The notes: generated by a model from the letters alone, not told the origin. Positions 35,197 to 45,096 are shown, numbered from the stretch's first letter. The stretch is DNA of 64,000 nucleotides from an uncultured Marinomonas sp. (GCA_947493575.1 CANLRQ010000014.1:23090-87089), one strand, 5' to 3'. Program-made: numbers and translations.

Positions 35197-36147
35197 TTAT
35201 TTTTTCAATCTAATTTTGATTCCACTAGCACACAACACACCGAAACAAATAAACATAATGCCAAACGAAGATTCTACGGTCAGAGGTTCTGATAACAAGG
35301 GAATGGCTGCTAATGTCGCAATAACAGGTGTCAAAGACCCTATTGCCGCAGTGCTTTCAGCACCTATCCGATTAATAGCAAAACCATAAGTAAACCCGGT
35401 CAACAGCCCTACTAAAACAGCCTGAACTATAAATTGGCCAAGTAGCACATTTGCTGATACTAGGCTCATACCAGATTCCACAATACCCAAAGCATATAGA
35501 CATAAAAGCAAGGCAGTAGACACAAGCCCTAATATGGATGTTGCCGCCAATGCAGGTAAACCCGCTACGCGCAAACAAATCGTAAACACTGCCCAGCAAA
35601 AACAAGCGGCTAAAAAGAACAAATCGCCTTTCCAAACACCATCATCGCCATTAAAAAATGACAACAAAATTAAGGTTAACACCCCAACTCCGATAGAGGT
35701 TAAACCAAGCAATCTTTGTCTGCTCAATGACTCTTTATAAACCATAACAGCAATCGCCGTCACAAAAAGAGGAAAGGAACCTGCTATTAATAATCCGGCA
35801 TGCGACACTGGCGCATAATGCATTCCCGCAGAGCTAAGGAAGAAAAACGGCAAGCCCGCACCAATAACAATGCCTACTAATAATATCTTTGGCACATTAA
35901 GCACTTTAGCCCATGACTTATAAAGGAATGGTAAAAATACTAATCCTGGAACAGCGTATCTCATTAATGCTAGATCAAAGGTTGTTAAATTAGAGGTGAC
36001 TCCCATTTTCACTGAAATCAACCAACTCGCCCAAATCATGGTAGTAATAAGTGCTGCTGCAACCCCCATTTGAAGATCCAGACCTGACGCCATCATACGA
36101 TAGGCAGGTTGATCACCCGTAATTGTTTTCGTTCCTTGCTCTGACAT
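35197..36147 (-). CDS. EamA/DMT-family transporter
   Basis: About 316 residues with ten membrane helices arranged as two EamA repeats (first from AALITTMIWASWLISVKMG; second from DGVWKGDLFFLAACFCWAVF). These proteins export amino acids or other metabolites. The gene is divergent from an Lrp/AsnC-family regulator with only 163 bases between starts, suggesting that regulator controls it in response to an amino acid. Start ATG 36147 (MSEQGTK); a TTG 36189 start would add 14 residues and lacks a ribosome site. The substrate is unknown. Confidence 0.9.
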   Translation of the reverse strand: MSEQGTKTITGDQPAYRMMASGLDLQMGVAAALITTMIWASWLISVKMGVTSNLTTFDLALMRYAVPGLVFLPFLYKSWAKVLNVPKILLVGIVIGAGLPFFFLSSAGMHYAPVSHAGLLIAGSFPLFVTAIAVMVYKESLSRQRLLGLTSIGVGVLTLILLSFFNGDDGVWKGDLFFLAACFCWAVFTICLRVAGLPALAATSILGLVSTALLLCLYALGIVESGMSLVSANVLLGQFIVQAVLVGLLTGFTYGFAINRIGAESTAAIGSLTPVIATLAAIPLLSEPLTVESSFGIMFICFGVLCASGIKIRLKK

Positions 36148-36310
36148 AATATTTTTCTCATATTCAACATCTGTATCAAAAGTTTGCAACTAGTGACTTT
36201 TATAAAGCCCATTATGATGTGAAAGAGTCGAGCATGTCCTTGCTAACTTAGGTTGAATTTTTAACTTTTTTAGCACAAAATCATCTTTTAAAAATAAAAA
36301 ATTACACTTT

Positions 36311-36775
36311 ATGCCAAATATTGAAATAGATAAGACAGATCTAAACATTTTAGAAATACTGCAGAAGGAAGGGCGACTAACCAATGTTGAACTTTCTGAA
36401 AAAGTAAATCTATCACCCTCTCCTTGCTTAAGGCGAGTTAAGAAGCTAGAAGAGCAAGGTGTCATTACTCGATATAAAGCCAGTGTTTCAAGAACAAAAG
36501 TCGGCTTTACCATGACTATTTTTGTTGATGTCAGTTTAAATAATCACAGCGATCATGCTAGCAAGGAATTTGAAGAGGCTATTTTGAATATGCCAAATGT
36601 AATTAGTTGTTTTGTTATTTCAGGAATGGCTGATTATCATTTAGAAGTGGTTGTAAAAAACCTCCCTCATTACGAATCCATTCTAAAAAAAATACAAACA
36701 CTGCCTTTTGTTAAAGATATTCACAGTAACTTTGCAATCAGAACCATTAAAACCGATGCGCCACTGCCTCTTTAG
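36311..36775 (+). CDS. Lrp/AsnC-family transcriptional regulator
   Basis: 154 residues. The N-terminal winged helix has IDKTDLNILEILQKEGRLTN and the recognition helix LSPSPCLRRVKKLEEQG. The C-terminal RAM/AsnC effector domain (about 70-145) has MADYHLEVVVKNLPHYESIL. It likely senses an amino acid and controls the divergent DMT exporter gene and perhaps itself. It ends with a few charged residues and has normal length. No terminator was seen before the IS5-like element downstream. Confidence 0.92.
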   Translation: MPNIEIDKTDLNILEILQKEGRLTNVELSEKVNLSPSPCLRRVKKLEEQGVITRYKASVSRTKVGFTMTIFVDVSLNNHSDHASKEFEEAILNMPNVISCFVISGMADYHLEVVVKNLPHYESILKKIQTLPFVKDIHSNFAIRTIKTDAPLPL

Positions 36776-36921
36776 CTGAAACAATACAAAGCAAATTACA
36801 ACTTCTGTATGGAATTAAATACAATACAAGATAAAAAAACAGGTAATATTCACTCTTAAAACCCGTTTATTCGTACTGAGCAATTCCATTTTTAACCTAG
36901 GGTGATTATAGTCATTACTAG

Positions 36922-37183
36922 GGAAGGTGCGAATAAGCCCTCTTGCCTCAGCATGTGGATAAAAGCCTGCTATTCGAGGCGAGTATCGAATGGGAATAGC
37001 TGGCCTATTTTCGAGATGCTCAACAAAGAATACAGGTTTTTAGACCATGCCCTGCGGGTCTTCCAGAGAAAACGTCACATTGCGTTACGACTCTTTGAAA
37101 GGTATTAACATTCCTACAGAATCGTGCCTTATTTGACGGTTTCTCTGAAAGACTGAGACTTAGTAGACTTATTCGCACCTTCC
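36922..37183. mobile_element. IS5-derived miniature element, 262 bp (family B)
   Basis: The ends are GGAAGGTGCGAATAAG and its exact inverted complement, the terminal repeat of E. coli IS5. The element is flanked on both sides by CTAG (36918-36921 and 37184-37187), the standard IS5 target. The interior has no intact transposase; a short open frame inside is not coding. It lies between the Lrp-family and branched-chain aminotransferase genes. Confidence 0.92.
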
Positions 37184-37299
37184 CTAGAATAAATCTTTTG
37201 CTCTTTGATCATTTTAAAGACAACTTTTAGTTGGCTATTCGATAGCGCACCTACTTAAAGATTTTAATAAATAACATTAATAGAATAGAGGATAAAAAC

Positions 37300-38301
37300 A
37301 TGGCGGCAGCATTTGGTACCGTTTTCATGCCTGAAATGGCAATATCTTGGTTTGATGGTACTCGTTGGAGTCCTTCAGAAATGGTCCCAAGTAATTCAAT
37401 TAGCTTACACCCTGGCGCGCATGTCTTACATTACTCCAGTACATGTTTTGAAGGGCTAAAAGCATTTCGTCATAAAGATGGCTCTGTACATCTTTTCCGA
37501 ATGGATAAAAATATTGCTCGATTGGCTCAGAGCAGCCGTTTACTGTATTTACCAGAACTCAATGAAGCAACAGTCTCTGATATGATAAAAGAGACAGTGG
37601 CACGCTTTGCTGACGAGGTTCCTGCACCTCCAGGCTCTTTATACATTCGTCCAACGCATTTCGGAACAGAAGCCGCGATTGGTAAAGCAGCGGTAGCATC
37701 AAGTGAATCATGCTTCTTTGTTTTGACCTCTCCTGTTGGAGATTACTTCTCAGGTGGAGATAAAATGTTACGCCTGCTATTAGAAGACGAAGGCATGCGT
37801 TGTGCTCCACATATGGGAATGATTAAAAGCGGTGGAAATTATGCCAGTGCTTTAGGTCCGATTAGTCGCGCACGTGACGAAGTGAATGCAGACCAAATTC
37901 TTTTCTGCCCTGATGGCGATGTACAAGAAACTGGTGCAGCCAACTTCTTGCTTATTGATGGTAATGAAATTATTACCAAAGCATTAGACGAAAGCTTCTT
38001 ACACGGCGTTACTCGTGATTCCATACTAACTCTTGCTAAAGATATGGGAATGACGGTTTCAGAACGTAATATCAGTGTAGATGAGCTACTTGAACGTGCC
38101 GCAAAACCAGGCTGTGAAGCGGCACTATCTGGCACGGCAGCCGTACTAGCACCTGTTGGCACCTTTATTTACAAAGGAAAAGAGCACACTGTAGGAGAAG
38201 GAAACATAGGTAAAACAACCCTGAAGCTTCGTACCGCCTTAAACGACATTCAATGGGGTAATGCGGAAGATACACACGGTTGGCTAACACAAGTTAGTTA
38301 A
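37300..38301 (+). CDS. ilvE: Branched-chain amino acid aminotransferase
   Basis: 333 residues, fold-type IV PLP enzyme. It shows HYSSTCFEGLKAFRH, LYIRPTHFGTEA, and the PLP lysine in GMIKSGGNYASALG (K176). The C-terminal GTAAVLAPVG is also typical. It catalyses the last step of Leu, Ile and Val synthesis and the first of breakdown. The start is preceded by AGAGGATAAAAAC. A bidirectional terminator follows at 38323-38382. Monocistronic. Confidence 0.92.
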   Translation: MAAAFGTVFMPEMAISWFDGTRWSPSEMVPSNSISLHPGAHVLHYSSTCFEGLKAFRHKDGSVHLFRMDKNIARLAQSSRLLYLPELNEATVSDMIKETVARFADEVPAPPGSLYIRPTHFGTEAAIGKAAVASSESCFFVLTSPVGDYFSGGDKMLRLLLEDEGMRCAPHMGMIKSGGNYASALGPISRARDEVNADQILFCPDGDVQETGAANFLLIDGNEIITKALDESFLHGVTRDSILTLAKDMGMTVSERNISVDELLERAAKPGCEAALSGTAAVLAPVGTFIYKGKEHTVGEGNIGKTTLKLRTALNDIQWGNAEDTHGWLTQVS

Positions 38302-38322
38302 GATATTTTCATATCTTCAAGC

Positions 38323-38382
38323 AAAAAACCTCAATTGATAGCCTATCATGAGTATTTGATAGGCAGGAGATTGAGGTTTTTT
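38323..38382. terminator. Bidirectional terminator
   Basis: AAAAAACCTCAAT ... ATTGAGGTTTTTT with an inner GCCTATCA/TGATAGGC stem. It has T-runs on both strands and lies between the convergent ilvE and plsC-like genes, whose stops are 22 and 4 bases away. Confidence 0.9.
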
Positions 38383-38385
38383 ATA

Positions 38386-39114
38386 TTATTCATCGCTTAG
38401 CTCAAGCAATTTATCCTCCATTAATTTATGACACCTTTCCATTAACAAGGGCACATCTTCCGCAGTCATATTTTTGGTTGAAATAGGCGGTAACATTTCA
38501 ACTTTCACTGTGCCATTAAACAAACGATTAAGTTTTATTTTATTATGTGTATAACTGCTCACTACAGGTACTACTGGTAATCCAGCTTGTACTGCTGCAT
38601 GAAAGGCGCCAGCTTTAAAAGGTAATAACCCTCTTCCTCTACTACGAGTCCCTTCTGGAAACATCCAAACAGATAAACGACTAGAGTTCATTTGATCTAC
38701 TATTTGATCAATGGTTGCAATGGCTTTTTGTCGATTGTGTCTATTAATTAGAAAATTGCCACTGGCCCAATACAAAAGGCCAAAAAGAGGAATCCAGATA
38801 ATATCTTTTTTACCGATTGTTACGGTTTTTTTCGGAAAAATAGAGGGAAAAATAAACAAATCAAAATTGTTTTGATGATTTGCAACGTACACAGCTTGAC
38901 CAACAGACTTCGCTTCTAGTGAAAATACTGGCTGAACTTTCATCCCTAGAAAGCGACTAGCAAAAGTAAAAGCATGGGCAACGTAATAGACTTTGTTTAA
39001 AGAAGAGTAGAAAGCAAGGAAAAAAATCAAACCAAAACAGGTAATAAAAAACAACAAAAAGAGTAAAAACAAAGAACGGCTTATTAGTAAAAATACACCA
39101 AAAACAAATCGCAT
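38386..39114 (-). CDS. plsC: 1-acyl-glycerol-3-phosphate acyltransferase
   Basis: 242 residues. An N-terminal membrane helix (about 8-35) is followed by the HX4D motif ANHQNNFD (His 80, Asp 85) and the acyl-acceptor motif MFPEGTRSRG. It acylates lysophosphatidic acid to phosphatidic acid at the inner membrane. Length and motifs fit PlsC. It is monocistronic, with a family A element upstream. Confidence 0.9.
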   Translation of the reverse strand: MRFVFGVFLLISRSLFLLFLLFFITCFGLIFFLAFYSSLNKVYYVAHAFTFASRFLGMKVQPVFSLEAKSVGQAVYVANHQNNFDLFIFPSIFPKKTVTIGKKDIIWIPLFGLLYWASGNFLINRHNRQKAIATIDQIVDQMNSSRLSVWMFPEGTRSRGRGLLPFKAGAFHAAVQAGLPVVPVVSSYTHNKIKLNRLFNGTVKVEMLPPISTKNMTAEDVPLLMERCHKLMEDKLLELSDE

Positions 39115-39199
39115 ACAGAGCCCTTTTTAAAACAAATCATCTGAGAGATAGGATCAATCAAAAATTAAAAAACGAAATCATTCGTTTATATTATAGAGA

Positions 39200-39337
39200 G
39201 AGACCTTTACACGAAGTTATGAGCGATGATAAGACGAAGTAAAAAAGACGAAAAGCATAGTTTAGGAGTTATAAATACACATTTTGAATCTTTTTTTAAC
39301 AAAGTATTAGCAAGCGCAGTAGTCGTGCAAAGGTCTC
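39200..39337. repeat. Family A miniature element, 138 bp, copy 4
   Basis: Ends GAGACCTTTACACGA and TCGTGCAAAGGTCTC, flanked by AGAGA on both sides (39195-39199 and 39338-39342), a perfect 5-bp duplication. Its interior matches copies 2, 5 and 9 in one orientation or the other. Confidence 0.9.
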
Positions 39338-39396
39338 AGAGAGCAATAAGGCTCTAATTTTTTAAGCAATTCCTTCCCAGTTGTTTTTGTCAAAGC

Positions 39397-41709
39397 TTAC
39401 TCATCCCACCACTTCGAATTGTCAGTATTAAACTCAGTAACCCATTCACCAAAATCCGCTGCCCCTAATGGCTTGGAAAAGTAGTACCCTTGTATTGTAT
39501 CGCACTCGTAAGACTCTAAGATGTTCAGACCAACTTGATTCTCCATCCCTTCAGCCGTTACGGTAAAACCAAAGCCATGAGATAACTGAACCGTTGCGCT
39601 AACAATTAACGCATCATTTTTATTGGTATCAATATCTTTCACAAAAGTACGATCAATCTTCACTTCATCAACGGGCAAATCACGTAAATACGCAAGTGAA
39701 GACTGCCCTGTACCAAAGTCATCTATTGACAATTTACAGCCCAGTTTCTTTAATTCTCCTAGAACACGAATCACTGTTTCAGTATCAGCCATAACCGCAC
39801 TCTCAGTTACTTCAAGCGCTAAAACACTGGCATCTAAGCCAAATTTATCTAATAAAGCTTGAATCTGCTTCGGCAAGCTCTCTTCTTGCAAGTCATGAGC
39901 TGACAAGTTAATTGCCACTTGCATCTTAATGTTATTTTCTTGCCAAATAACCTGTTGTTCTAATACTTTTTGAATTACCCATTGAGTTAGTACTTTAATA
40001 TTACCAGACTGTTCCACCAGACGAATAAACTCATCAGGAGGAATGAAACCTAACGTTGGATGAACCCATCGAATAAGTGCTTCTGATGCAATACATTGGC
40101 GTTGAGATACATTGACTTTTGGCTGATACACCATAAACAATTGACCCGTTTCAAGCGCTTCTGGTAGATCACGAATAATGGTCAGTTCTCTTTGATGGCT
40201 TTCATCTTGGCCCATTTCATAAATAGCAATGCCATTAGAATTCTCTTTCGCCAAGTTGGTTGCTATGTCAATTCGACGCATAACCTTATTAACATCGTTT
40301 GATGTATAAACAAAAGGTAAAACACCAACACTTAATTGCAAGTTAATACTAGAGCCAGATAAGTGGAACTGATCACTGCATGCATCAATTAAGGTTTTGA
40401 TTTCTTCTTCAGAAAAGCGCTCAGAGTGAATAATTAAAAACTCATCACCTCCTAAACGTGCTAGTCGATCACACTCTCCTGAAACATCACTCAACCTTTG
40501 GGCAAACATTTTCAATAACAAATCACCATTTTCAAAGCCCATCATATTATTGATGTCTTTAAAATGACGAATATTAATCAAAATCAAACTGCCTTTATCA
40601 CGAGGTAAATATTCCGCCAAGTATTTCTCTACTGCCGAACGATTATAAAGGCCAGTTAATAAATCATGAGAAGCACGGTAAGTTAACTCTTCTTCACGCT
40701 TCATAATGTCATCTTGCATGGCTGTCATTGTCCCTGACAACACGCCAAATTCTCCATTTACATCAGGGGGCGTATTTTTTTCGCCTCGACCTATTTGTTT
40801 CGCAAAATTAACCAAGGATTGGATCGGTTTCACCATAGATCTAGCAGCAAACCAAGCGGATAAGATAGCAAGACTCAATGTAATTGCAAAAATACTGATC
40901 AACTGGTTACGAGCATTTCTGTAGTTTTCTAGCCAGGGGTGAAAAGGCAAGTGCAAAACAGCCCATTGGTTTTCAGCATTCAACTTCACTGAATTAGACA
41001 AATAAGCTTCATCATTAGTAAATAAAGGTGCTGTAACCAGAGACTCAAAGTCAGATAAGGATGAAAATAACGTATTTTGATCCTCTACAGGTAATGTAGA
41101 AACTACATTTTCACTGGTTATTTTATCTGTATCTAAAAAACTAATGTCTAGATTGGTAACACTTTTAACTTGATTTGCTAGCGCCTCATTTAACAAAAAG
41201 CCCATACCAACCCATGCAACAACATTAGGTGCACGAACTGGAACAAATACCATTTGGTAGGTTTGTGACTCAATGCCGACAATATTTACAATACTGCGGC
41301 GGCCACTACGGCGGGCGAGCAAAATAAGGTCTTGAAATTGTTTTTCTTCAATAACGTCTTTTGTAGATGTTAACAACTCCCCTCTGGGAGATAACAGTAG
41401 AGAGACATCAGCATTAATTCTGCCACCATGATTATTTAAAACCGATTGAATCGTATCATTTTCACGTGTAGCAACAGCCTGTTTGAAGCCAAAATCTGAA
41501 GCAAGAATTCGGACACTGGTAATGAGCTGAGAAGCTCTATCATCTAACGTTAACTTAAAAACATTACTCGCGACTTTTAGTGTTTGGATCCCTTGCTCTA
41601 AATTACCTTGCTTCATAGAATCTAATACAGCAACCGCCGACCCTAATTGCACAAGAGTCAGTAATCCAATAAATAAAGCAATTAATTTTGAGCGGAAACT
41701 AACAAACAT
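39397..41709 (-). CDS. GGDEF-EAL sensor protein
   Basis: 770 residues. A membrane helix (about 8-28), a periplasmic sensor region (30-268) resembling a Cache fold, a second helix (270-290), a HAMP-like linker, GGDEF (about 340-500) and EAL (about 510-765). GGDEF at 420-424 and the EAL triad at 543-545 (ASEALIRW) are both intact. Thus it could make and/or degrade cyclic di-GMP; one activity may dominate. The 29-base gap from the cupredoxin-like gene upstream suggests an operon, with that protein possibly the ligand sensor. The ligand is unknown. Confidence 0.93.
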   Translation of the reverse strand: MFVSFRSKLIALFIGLLTLVQLGSAVAVLDSMKQGNLEQGIQTLKVASNVFKLTLDDRASQLITSVRILASDFGFKQAVATRENDTIQSVLNNHGGRINADVSLLLSPRGELLTSTKDVIEEKQFQDLILLARRSGRRSIVNIVGIESQTYQMVFVPVRAPNVVAWVGMGFLLNEALANQVKSVTNLDISFLDTDKITSENVVSTLPVEDQNTLFSSLSDFESLVTAPLFTNDEAYLSNSVKLNAENQWAVLHLPFHPWLENYRNARNQLISIFAITLSLAILSAWFAARSMVKPIQSLVNFAKQIGRGEKNTPPDVNGEFGVLSGTMTAMQDDIMKREEELTYRASHDLLTGLYNRSAVEKYLAEYLPRDKGSLILINIRHFKDINNMMGFENGDLLLKMFAQRLSDVSGECDRLARLGGDEFLIIHSERFSEEEIKTLIDACSDQFHLSGSSINLQLSVGVLPFVYTSNDVNKVMRRIDIATNLAKENSNGIAIYEMGQDESHQRELTIIRDLPEALETGQLFMVYQPKVNVSQRQCIASEALIRWVHPTLGFIPPDEFIRLVEQSGNIKVLTQWVIQKVLEQQVIWQENNIKMQVAINLSAHDLQEESLPKQIQALLDKFGLDASVLALEVTESAVMADTETVIRVLGELKKLGCKLSIDDFGTGQSSLAYLRDLPVDEVKIDRTFVKDIDTNKNDALIVSATVQLSHGFGFTVTAEGMENQVGLNILESYECDTIQGYYFSKPLGAADFGEWVTEFNTDNSKWWDE

Positions 41710-41738
41710 ATACGCTCCTAGATAATGAATCCTTCATA

Positions 41739-42392
41739 TTAATAAGCGTACTCGTCTTCTGAATCATACTCATTAAATTCCTCAATGATAGACAAACTAA
41801 CTTGAACAGACATATCGCCCTTTGAGGTAACCACAGTTTGTGGGGCAACAGCTTCTTCTTGAAGAGGATGCCAAACCTTCAGATTAAAAGAAGTTTCGGG
41901 TAATTCAGGAAAATGTGCTTTTCCAGCCTCATCTGTTACCAAAAAATAACGACTGTCAGTTACATAAATATGTGACTGCATCGCATCATGAATATTACAC
42001 CCTAATGCCACTACACCAGCCTCATCAAAAGTTACAGGCTCATGGGATTGACCAGAAAAGAGCTTAAGTTCAAATGTTTTGATCGGTGAAAAAGAATAAA
42101 CATGGTGACGGGTTTTATCATAGTTAGGAAAAGTGATACTGGATCCAACAGGCACAGCCAGCACAAATGGATCGAACTGTCTCATTCTCTGAGCCACCTC
42201 AAAATCCTTAGAGCCATCATAGGAAGACGCATTAATTACATAGTCTGGATTATAAAGCTCTACCACCGTGTTTTTTACCGGTTGATTATCCAAATCTAAA
42301 ATCGTTACTGAAAGTGTTGAAGCAACACTAAGGCTAGCACCAAAAGAGCTCATAGCCATAAAAATACATGCTTTCGCTTTAGTAGATAACAC
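41739..42392 (-). CDS. Periplasmic cupredoxin-like protein
   Basis: 217 residues. The start is GTG 42392, with AGGAG nine bases ahead. A signal peptide (1-26) is followed by a carboxypeptidase-regulatory-like beta domain and a cupredoxin-like fold with candidate copper ligands His96/97, Cys132, His135 and Met138 (LGCNIHDAMQSH). Such proteins are often annotated as methylamine utilization protein, but no methylamine dehydrogenase genes are near, so that name is not supported. It is first in an operon with the GGDEF-EAL gene, suggesting metal or redox input to cyclic di-GMP. Confidence 0.8.
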   Translation of the reverse strand: MLSTKAKACIFMAMSSFGASLSVASTLSVTILDLDNQPVKNTVVELYNPDYVINASSYDGSKDFEVAQRMRQFDPFVLAVPVGSSITFPNYDKTRHHVYSFSPIKTFELKLFSGQSHEPVTFDEAGVVALGCNIHDAMQSHIYVTDSRYFLVTDEAGKAHFPELPETSFNLKVWHPLQEEAVAPQTVVTSKGDMSVQVSLSIIEEFNEYDSEDEYAY

Positions 42393-42790
42393 TTGATTGA
42401 GCTCCTAATACGTTAATAGTTTATTAATAGCACTGTTCAACATAACTTATTTCAACTTTAACTTAGCCCTATTCTATCTTCAACGAGTTCATCGAACTTA
42501 ACTTGATTTATACAGTTTACGTCAATCATATTAGATTACACAAAAAACATAGGCAAAAGCGAATAAATTAATCCACTCGGACATTTTAATACACGAGCCA
42601 ATTAATGTAACTCTCACTCAGAGTTTTTTCCAATACGCTTCCTTATTTTATCCATAATTTACACTTTCTTGTATAACACTCTAACCATTAAGGAAGGTGC
42701 GAATAAGTCTATCAACTTGACTTTTATTTCTTTCAACCCCATCATAACAAAAGTTTCACAAATAAACTTAAGTTATTTTTGGCTTTAATT
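42393..42790. other. Intergenic region with a solo IS5-type end
   Basis: Nearly 400 bases between divergent genes with no coding sequence. A single IS5-type terminal repeat GGAAGGTGCGAATAAG (42692-42707) sits after TTAA (42688-42691), with no partner end nearby. It is therefore a remnant of a family B element. The promoters of the cupredoxin-like and psuK genes must lie here; I could not fix them. Confidence 0.7.
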
Positions 42791-43885
42791 ATGACAGAAC
42801 AAGAAGAACGCGTTTTCATTGCAGTCAAACATTCTCCTTTGGCAACACAGCAAGAATTAGCTGATCGTTTAAATATGAGCAGAGAATCCATTGCAGGCCA
42901 CATAATGAGACTCATTCGATCAGGTCACATTTTGGGAAAAGGCTATATTATTCCTCAACAAGATACTTTATTAGTCATTGGCGGTTGCAACCTTGATATC
43001 AATGGTTCCCCACTAAATCCAATGAAACCACACGATTCTAACCCAGGAATTATCCAACAAAGTGCGGGGGGAGTAGGTAGAAATATTGCTGAAAACATTG
43101 TACGCCTAGGCAATCAAATTCATTTTCTTTCTATTGTTGGTCAAGACAGCTCTGGAGACTGGTTATTAGAAAAAAGCCGTCAATGTGGTATCACTACACA
43201 GGATATTATTCGTCACCCAGACTTTAATACCAGTACTTATTTGTCCATCAATGATGAAAATGGTGAGCTGGTCTCAGCCATTGCAGATATGAAAATTATC
43301 GATGCATTAGACAGCCGTATGCTAGAAAATAAAATGCCATTATTACAATCAACACAAAGGATCTTAATAGAAGCGAACCTCGCACAAAGCACTATAGAGT
43401 GGTTAGCAGATCTGCCTTTGCAAGCAGACTTTTATGCAGATGCTGTGTCGGCAATAAAAGCCCCTAGATTGCGGCCTCTTTTACCCAAATTGAGTTTGCT
43501 GAAAGTCAATCGTGATGAGGCAAGAATGTTATTAGATATTTCTCCTTCTAGCTCAATTACCGATGATCAACTTGCTCAAAATTGCCTAGATAAAGGAGTT
43601 CAAGCTGTTTTATTAAGTCTTGGTAGTGAAGGTGTTCTATTTAAAAACCAAGATAGCTCATTAGTCGTCCCTGTTTTTCCAACAACACCCATAAGTGATA
43701 CAGGCGCGGGGGACGCACTTTTTGCGGGCTTTATTCATGTACAAAACAAGGAATGGAGCCTCGAAGAAAAATTGTCCTTTGCTGTTGCATGCGCAGGCAT
43801 AACACTTGAATCAGAATACGCCAATGACCCTAAAATCTCCGAAACAAACGTTTTAGACTGGATAAAAAGCAAGCAGAACATCTAA
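42791..43885 (+). CDS. psuK: Pseudouridine kinase with N-terminal HTH
   Basis: About 364 residues. A winged-helix DNA-binding segment (1-55: ATQQELADRLNMSRESIAGH) is joined to a PfkB-family kinase (about 60-360) with SAGGVGRNIAENIVRLG and the C-terminal DTGAGDALFAGF anion-hole/catalytic motif. It should phosphorylate pseudouridine to its 5'-phosphate, the substrate of the adjacent psuG product. ATG 42791 is chosen; TTG 42779 in frame is an alternative. The HTH fusion is common in PsuK-like proteins and may mean self-regulation. Confidence 0.9.
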   Translation: MTEQEERVFIAVKHSPLATQQELADRLNMSRESIAGHIMRLIRSGHILGKGYIIPQQDTLLVIGGCNLDINGSPLNPMKPHDSNPGIIQQSAGGVGRNIAENIVRLGNQIHFLSIVGQDSSGDWLLEKSRQCGITTQDIIRHPDFNTSTYLSINDENGELVSAIADMKIIDALDSRMLENKMPLLQSTQRILIEANLAQSTIEWLADLPLQADFYADAVSAIKAPRLRPLLPKLSLLKVNRDEARMLLDISPSSSITDDQLAQNCLDKGVQAVLLSLGSEGVLFKNQDSSLVVPVFPTTPISDTGAGDALFAGFIHVQNKEWSLEEKLSFAVACAGITLESEYANDPKISETNVLDWIKSKQNI

Positions 43886-43918
43886 CTTTTAAAACACACT
43901 TTACCCATTTTTCTACTT

Positions 43919-44059
43919 GAGACTTTTTCACGAAGTCATGAGCGATGATAAAACGAAGTAAAAGCAGGCAAAAGTAGCGGTCTTTATAAGCTATAAATAC
44001 GCATTTTGAGTCTGTTTTTAACAAAGTATTAGCAAGCTTAATAGTCGTGCAAAGGTCTC
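43919..44059. repeat. Family A miniature element, 141 bp, copy 5
   Basis: Ends GAGACTTTTTCACGA and TCGTGCAAAGGTCTC, flanked by a perfect TACTT duplication (43914-43918 and 44060-44064). It is inserted in the 200-base gap between psuK and psuG, within what is normally an operon. Confidence 0.9.
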
Positions 44060-44083
44060 TACTTATTCTAACTGGATTATACA

Positions 44084-44995
44084 ATGAACAAATTTCTAGA
44101 TATTAGCCCTGAAGTTGCCAAAGCATTAGCGAATAACCAACCTGTTGTAGCATTAGAAAGCACCATTATTTCACATGGTATGCCTTGGCCTCAAAATGCT
44201 GAAACCGCTAAAAAGGTAGAACAAGTTATTAGAGATAATGGCGCGATTCCTGCGACCATTGCCATTATTGATGGTCGTCTAAAAGCAGGTCTAAGCCACG
44301 AAGAAATCGACACATTAGGTCAAGCAGGTTTATCGGTTATTAAGTGCTCACGTCGTGACTTGCCCTTTGTAATAGCAAAAAAGCAGCACGGTGCAACGAC
44401 TGTTGCGGCCACCATGATTATTGCAGAAATGGCAGGTATTAAGATATTTGCGACCGGTGGCATTGGTGGCGTTCACCGAGGAGCTCAAACTACTTTTGAC
44501 ATTTCAGCAGACCTACAAGAATTAGCTAAAACAAATGTTGCGGTGATTTGCGCAGGAGCAAAATCGATTCTGGATTTAGCACTAACTAGAGAATACCTAG
44601 AAACTCAAGGCGTCCCAGTTATTGGCTACAACACAGACTCTTTACCAGCATTTTATACCCGAGATAGTGACCATACTGTAGATTATAACTTAACCGACGC
44701 CCTTCAAATTTCGGACTTTCTTCAAGCAAAGTGGTCTATGTCATTGGATGGGGGAGTCGTTATAGCTAATCCAATACCAGAAGAGTACGCTATGGATAAA
44801 GACAGTATTGGAAACGCAATAAACCAAGCGCTAAAAGAGCTTGATGAGCAAGGTGTAGGCGGAAAAGAGTCGACCCCATTCTTGTTAGCCAGAGTTGCAG
44901 AATTAACTGGGGGAGACAGCCTAGCAAGCAACATTCAGCTAGTCTTTAATAATGCTCGCCTTGCGTCCGCTATCGCTGTAGAAATGAGCAAATAA
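44084..44995 (+). CDS. psuG: Pseudouridine-5'-phosphate glycosidase
   Basis: 303 residues, the normal length. It has VALESTIISHGMPWPQN, TVAATMIIAEMAGI, FATGGIGGVHRGA, and the C-terminal NPIPEEYAMD and ESTPFLLARVAELT. It hydrolyses the C-glycosidic bond of pseudouridine-5'-phosphate to uracil and ribose-5-phosphate. Together with psuK it forms the pseudouridine breakdown pathway. It is separated from psuK by a family A element, so transcription may be read through the element. A hairpin follows at 45097-45133. Confidence 0.95.
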   Translation: MNKFLDISPEVAKALANNQPVVALESTIISHGMPWPQNAETAKKVEQVIRDNGAIPATIAIIDGRLKAGLSHEEIDTLGQAGLSVIKCSRRDLPFVIAKKQHGATTVAATMIIAEMAGIKIFATGGIGGVHRGAQTTFDISADLQELAKTNVAVICAGAKSILDLALTREYLETQGVPVIGYNTDSLPAFYTRDSDHTVDYNLTDALQISDFLQAKWSMSLDGGVVIANPIPEEYAMDKDSIGNAINQALKELDEQGVGGKESTPFLLARVAELTGGDSLASNIQLVFNNARLASAIAVEMSK

Positions 44996-45013
44996 GTTCT
45001 AAATCAATACCGT

Positions 45014-45095
45014 GAGACCTTTGTACGAAGTCATGATCGATGATCAGTCAGTTTTAACAAAGTATTAACAAGCGGAAGAGTCATGCAAAGGTCTC
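45014..45095. repeat. Family A miniature element, 82 bp, copy 6
   Basis: Ends GAGACCTTTGTACGA and TCATGCAAAGGTCTC, with near-duplicate flanks ACCGT and ACAGT. An internally deleted copy just past psuG. Confidence 0.8.
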
Positions 45096-45096
45096 A

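Noticed and set aside
36902..37108. A 68-codon plus-strand open frame upstream of ilvE
   Set aside because: It lies almost wholly within the IS5-derived element and shows no domain; its sequence is shared with other non-coding copies.
39339..39363. AGAGC-loop-GCTCT hairpin followed by a T-run
   Set aside because: It would terminate plus-strand transcription, but no plus-strand gene lies upstream and the stem is only five base pairs.
41739..42392. Naming the cupredoxin-like gene as methylamine utilization
   Set aside because: No methylamine dehydrogenase or maturation genes are nearby; only the fold and metal-ligand pattern are supported.
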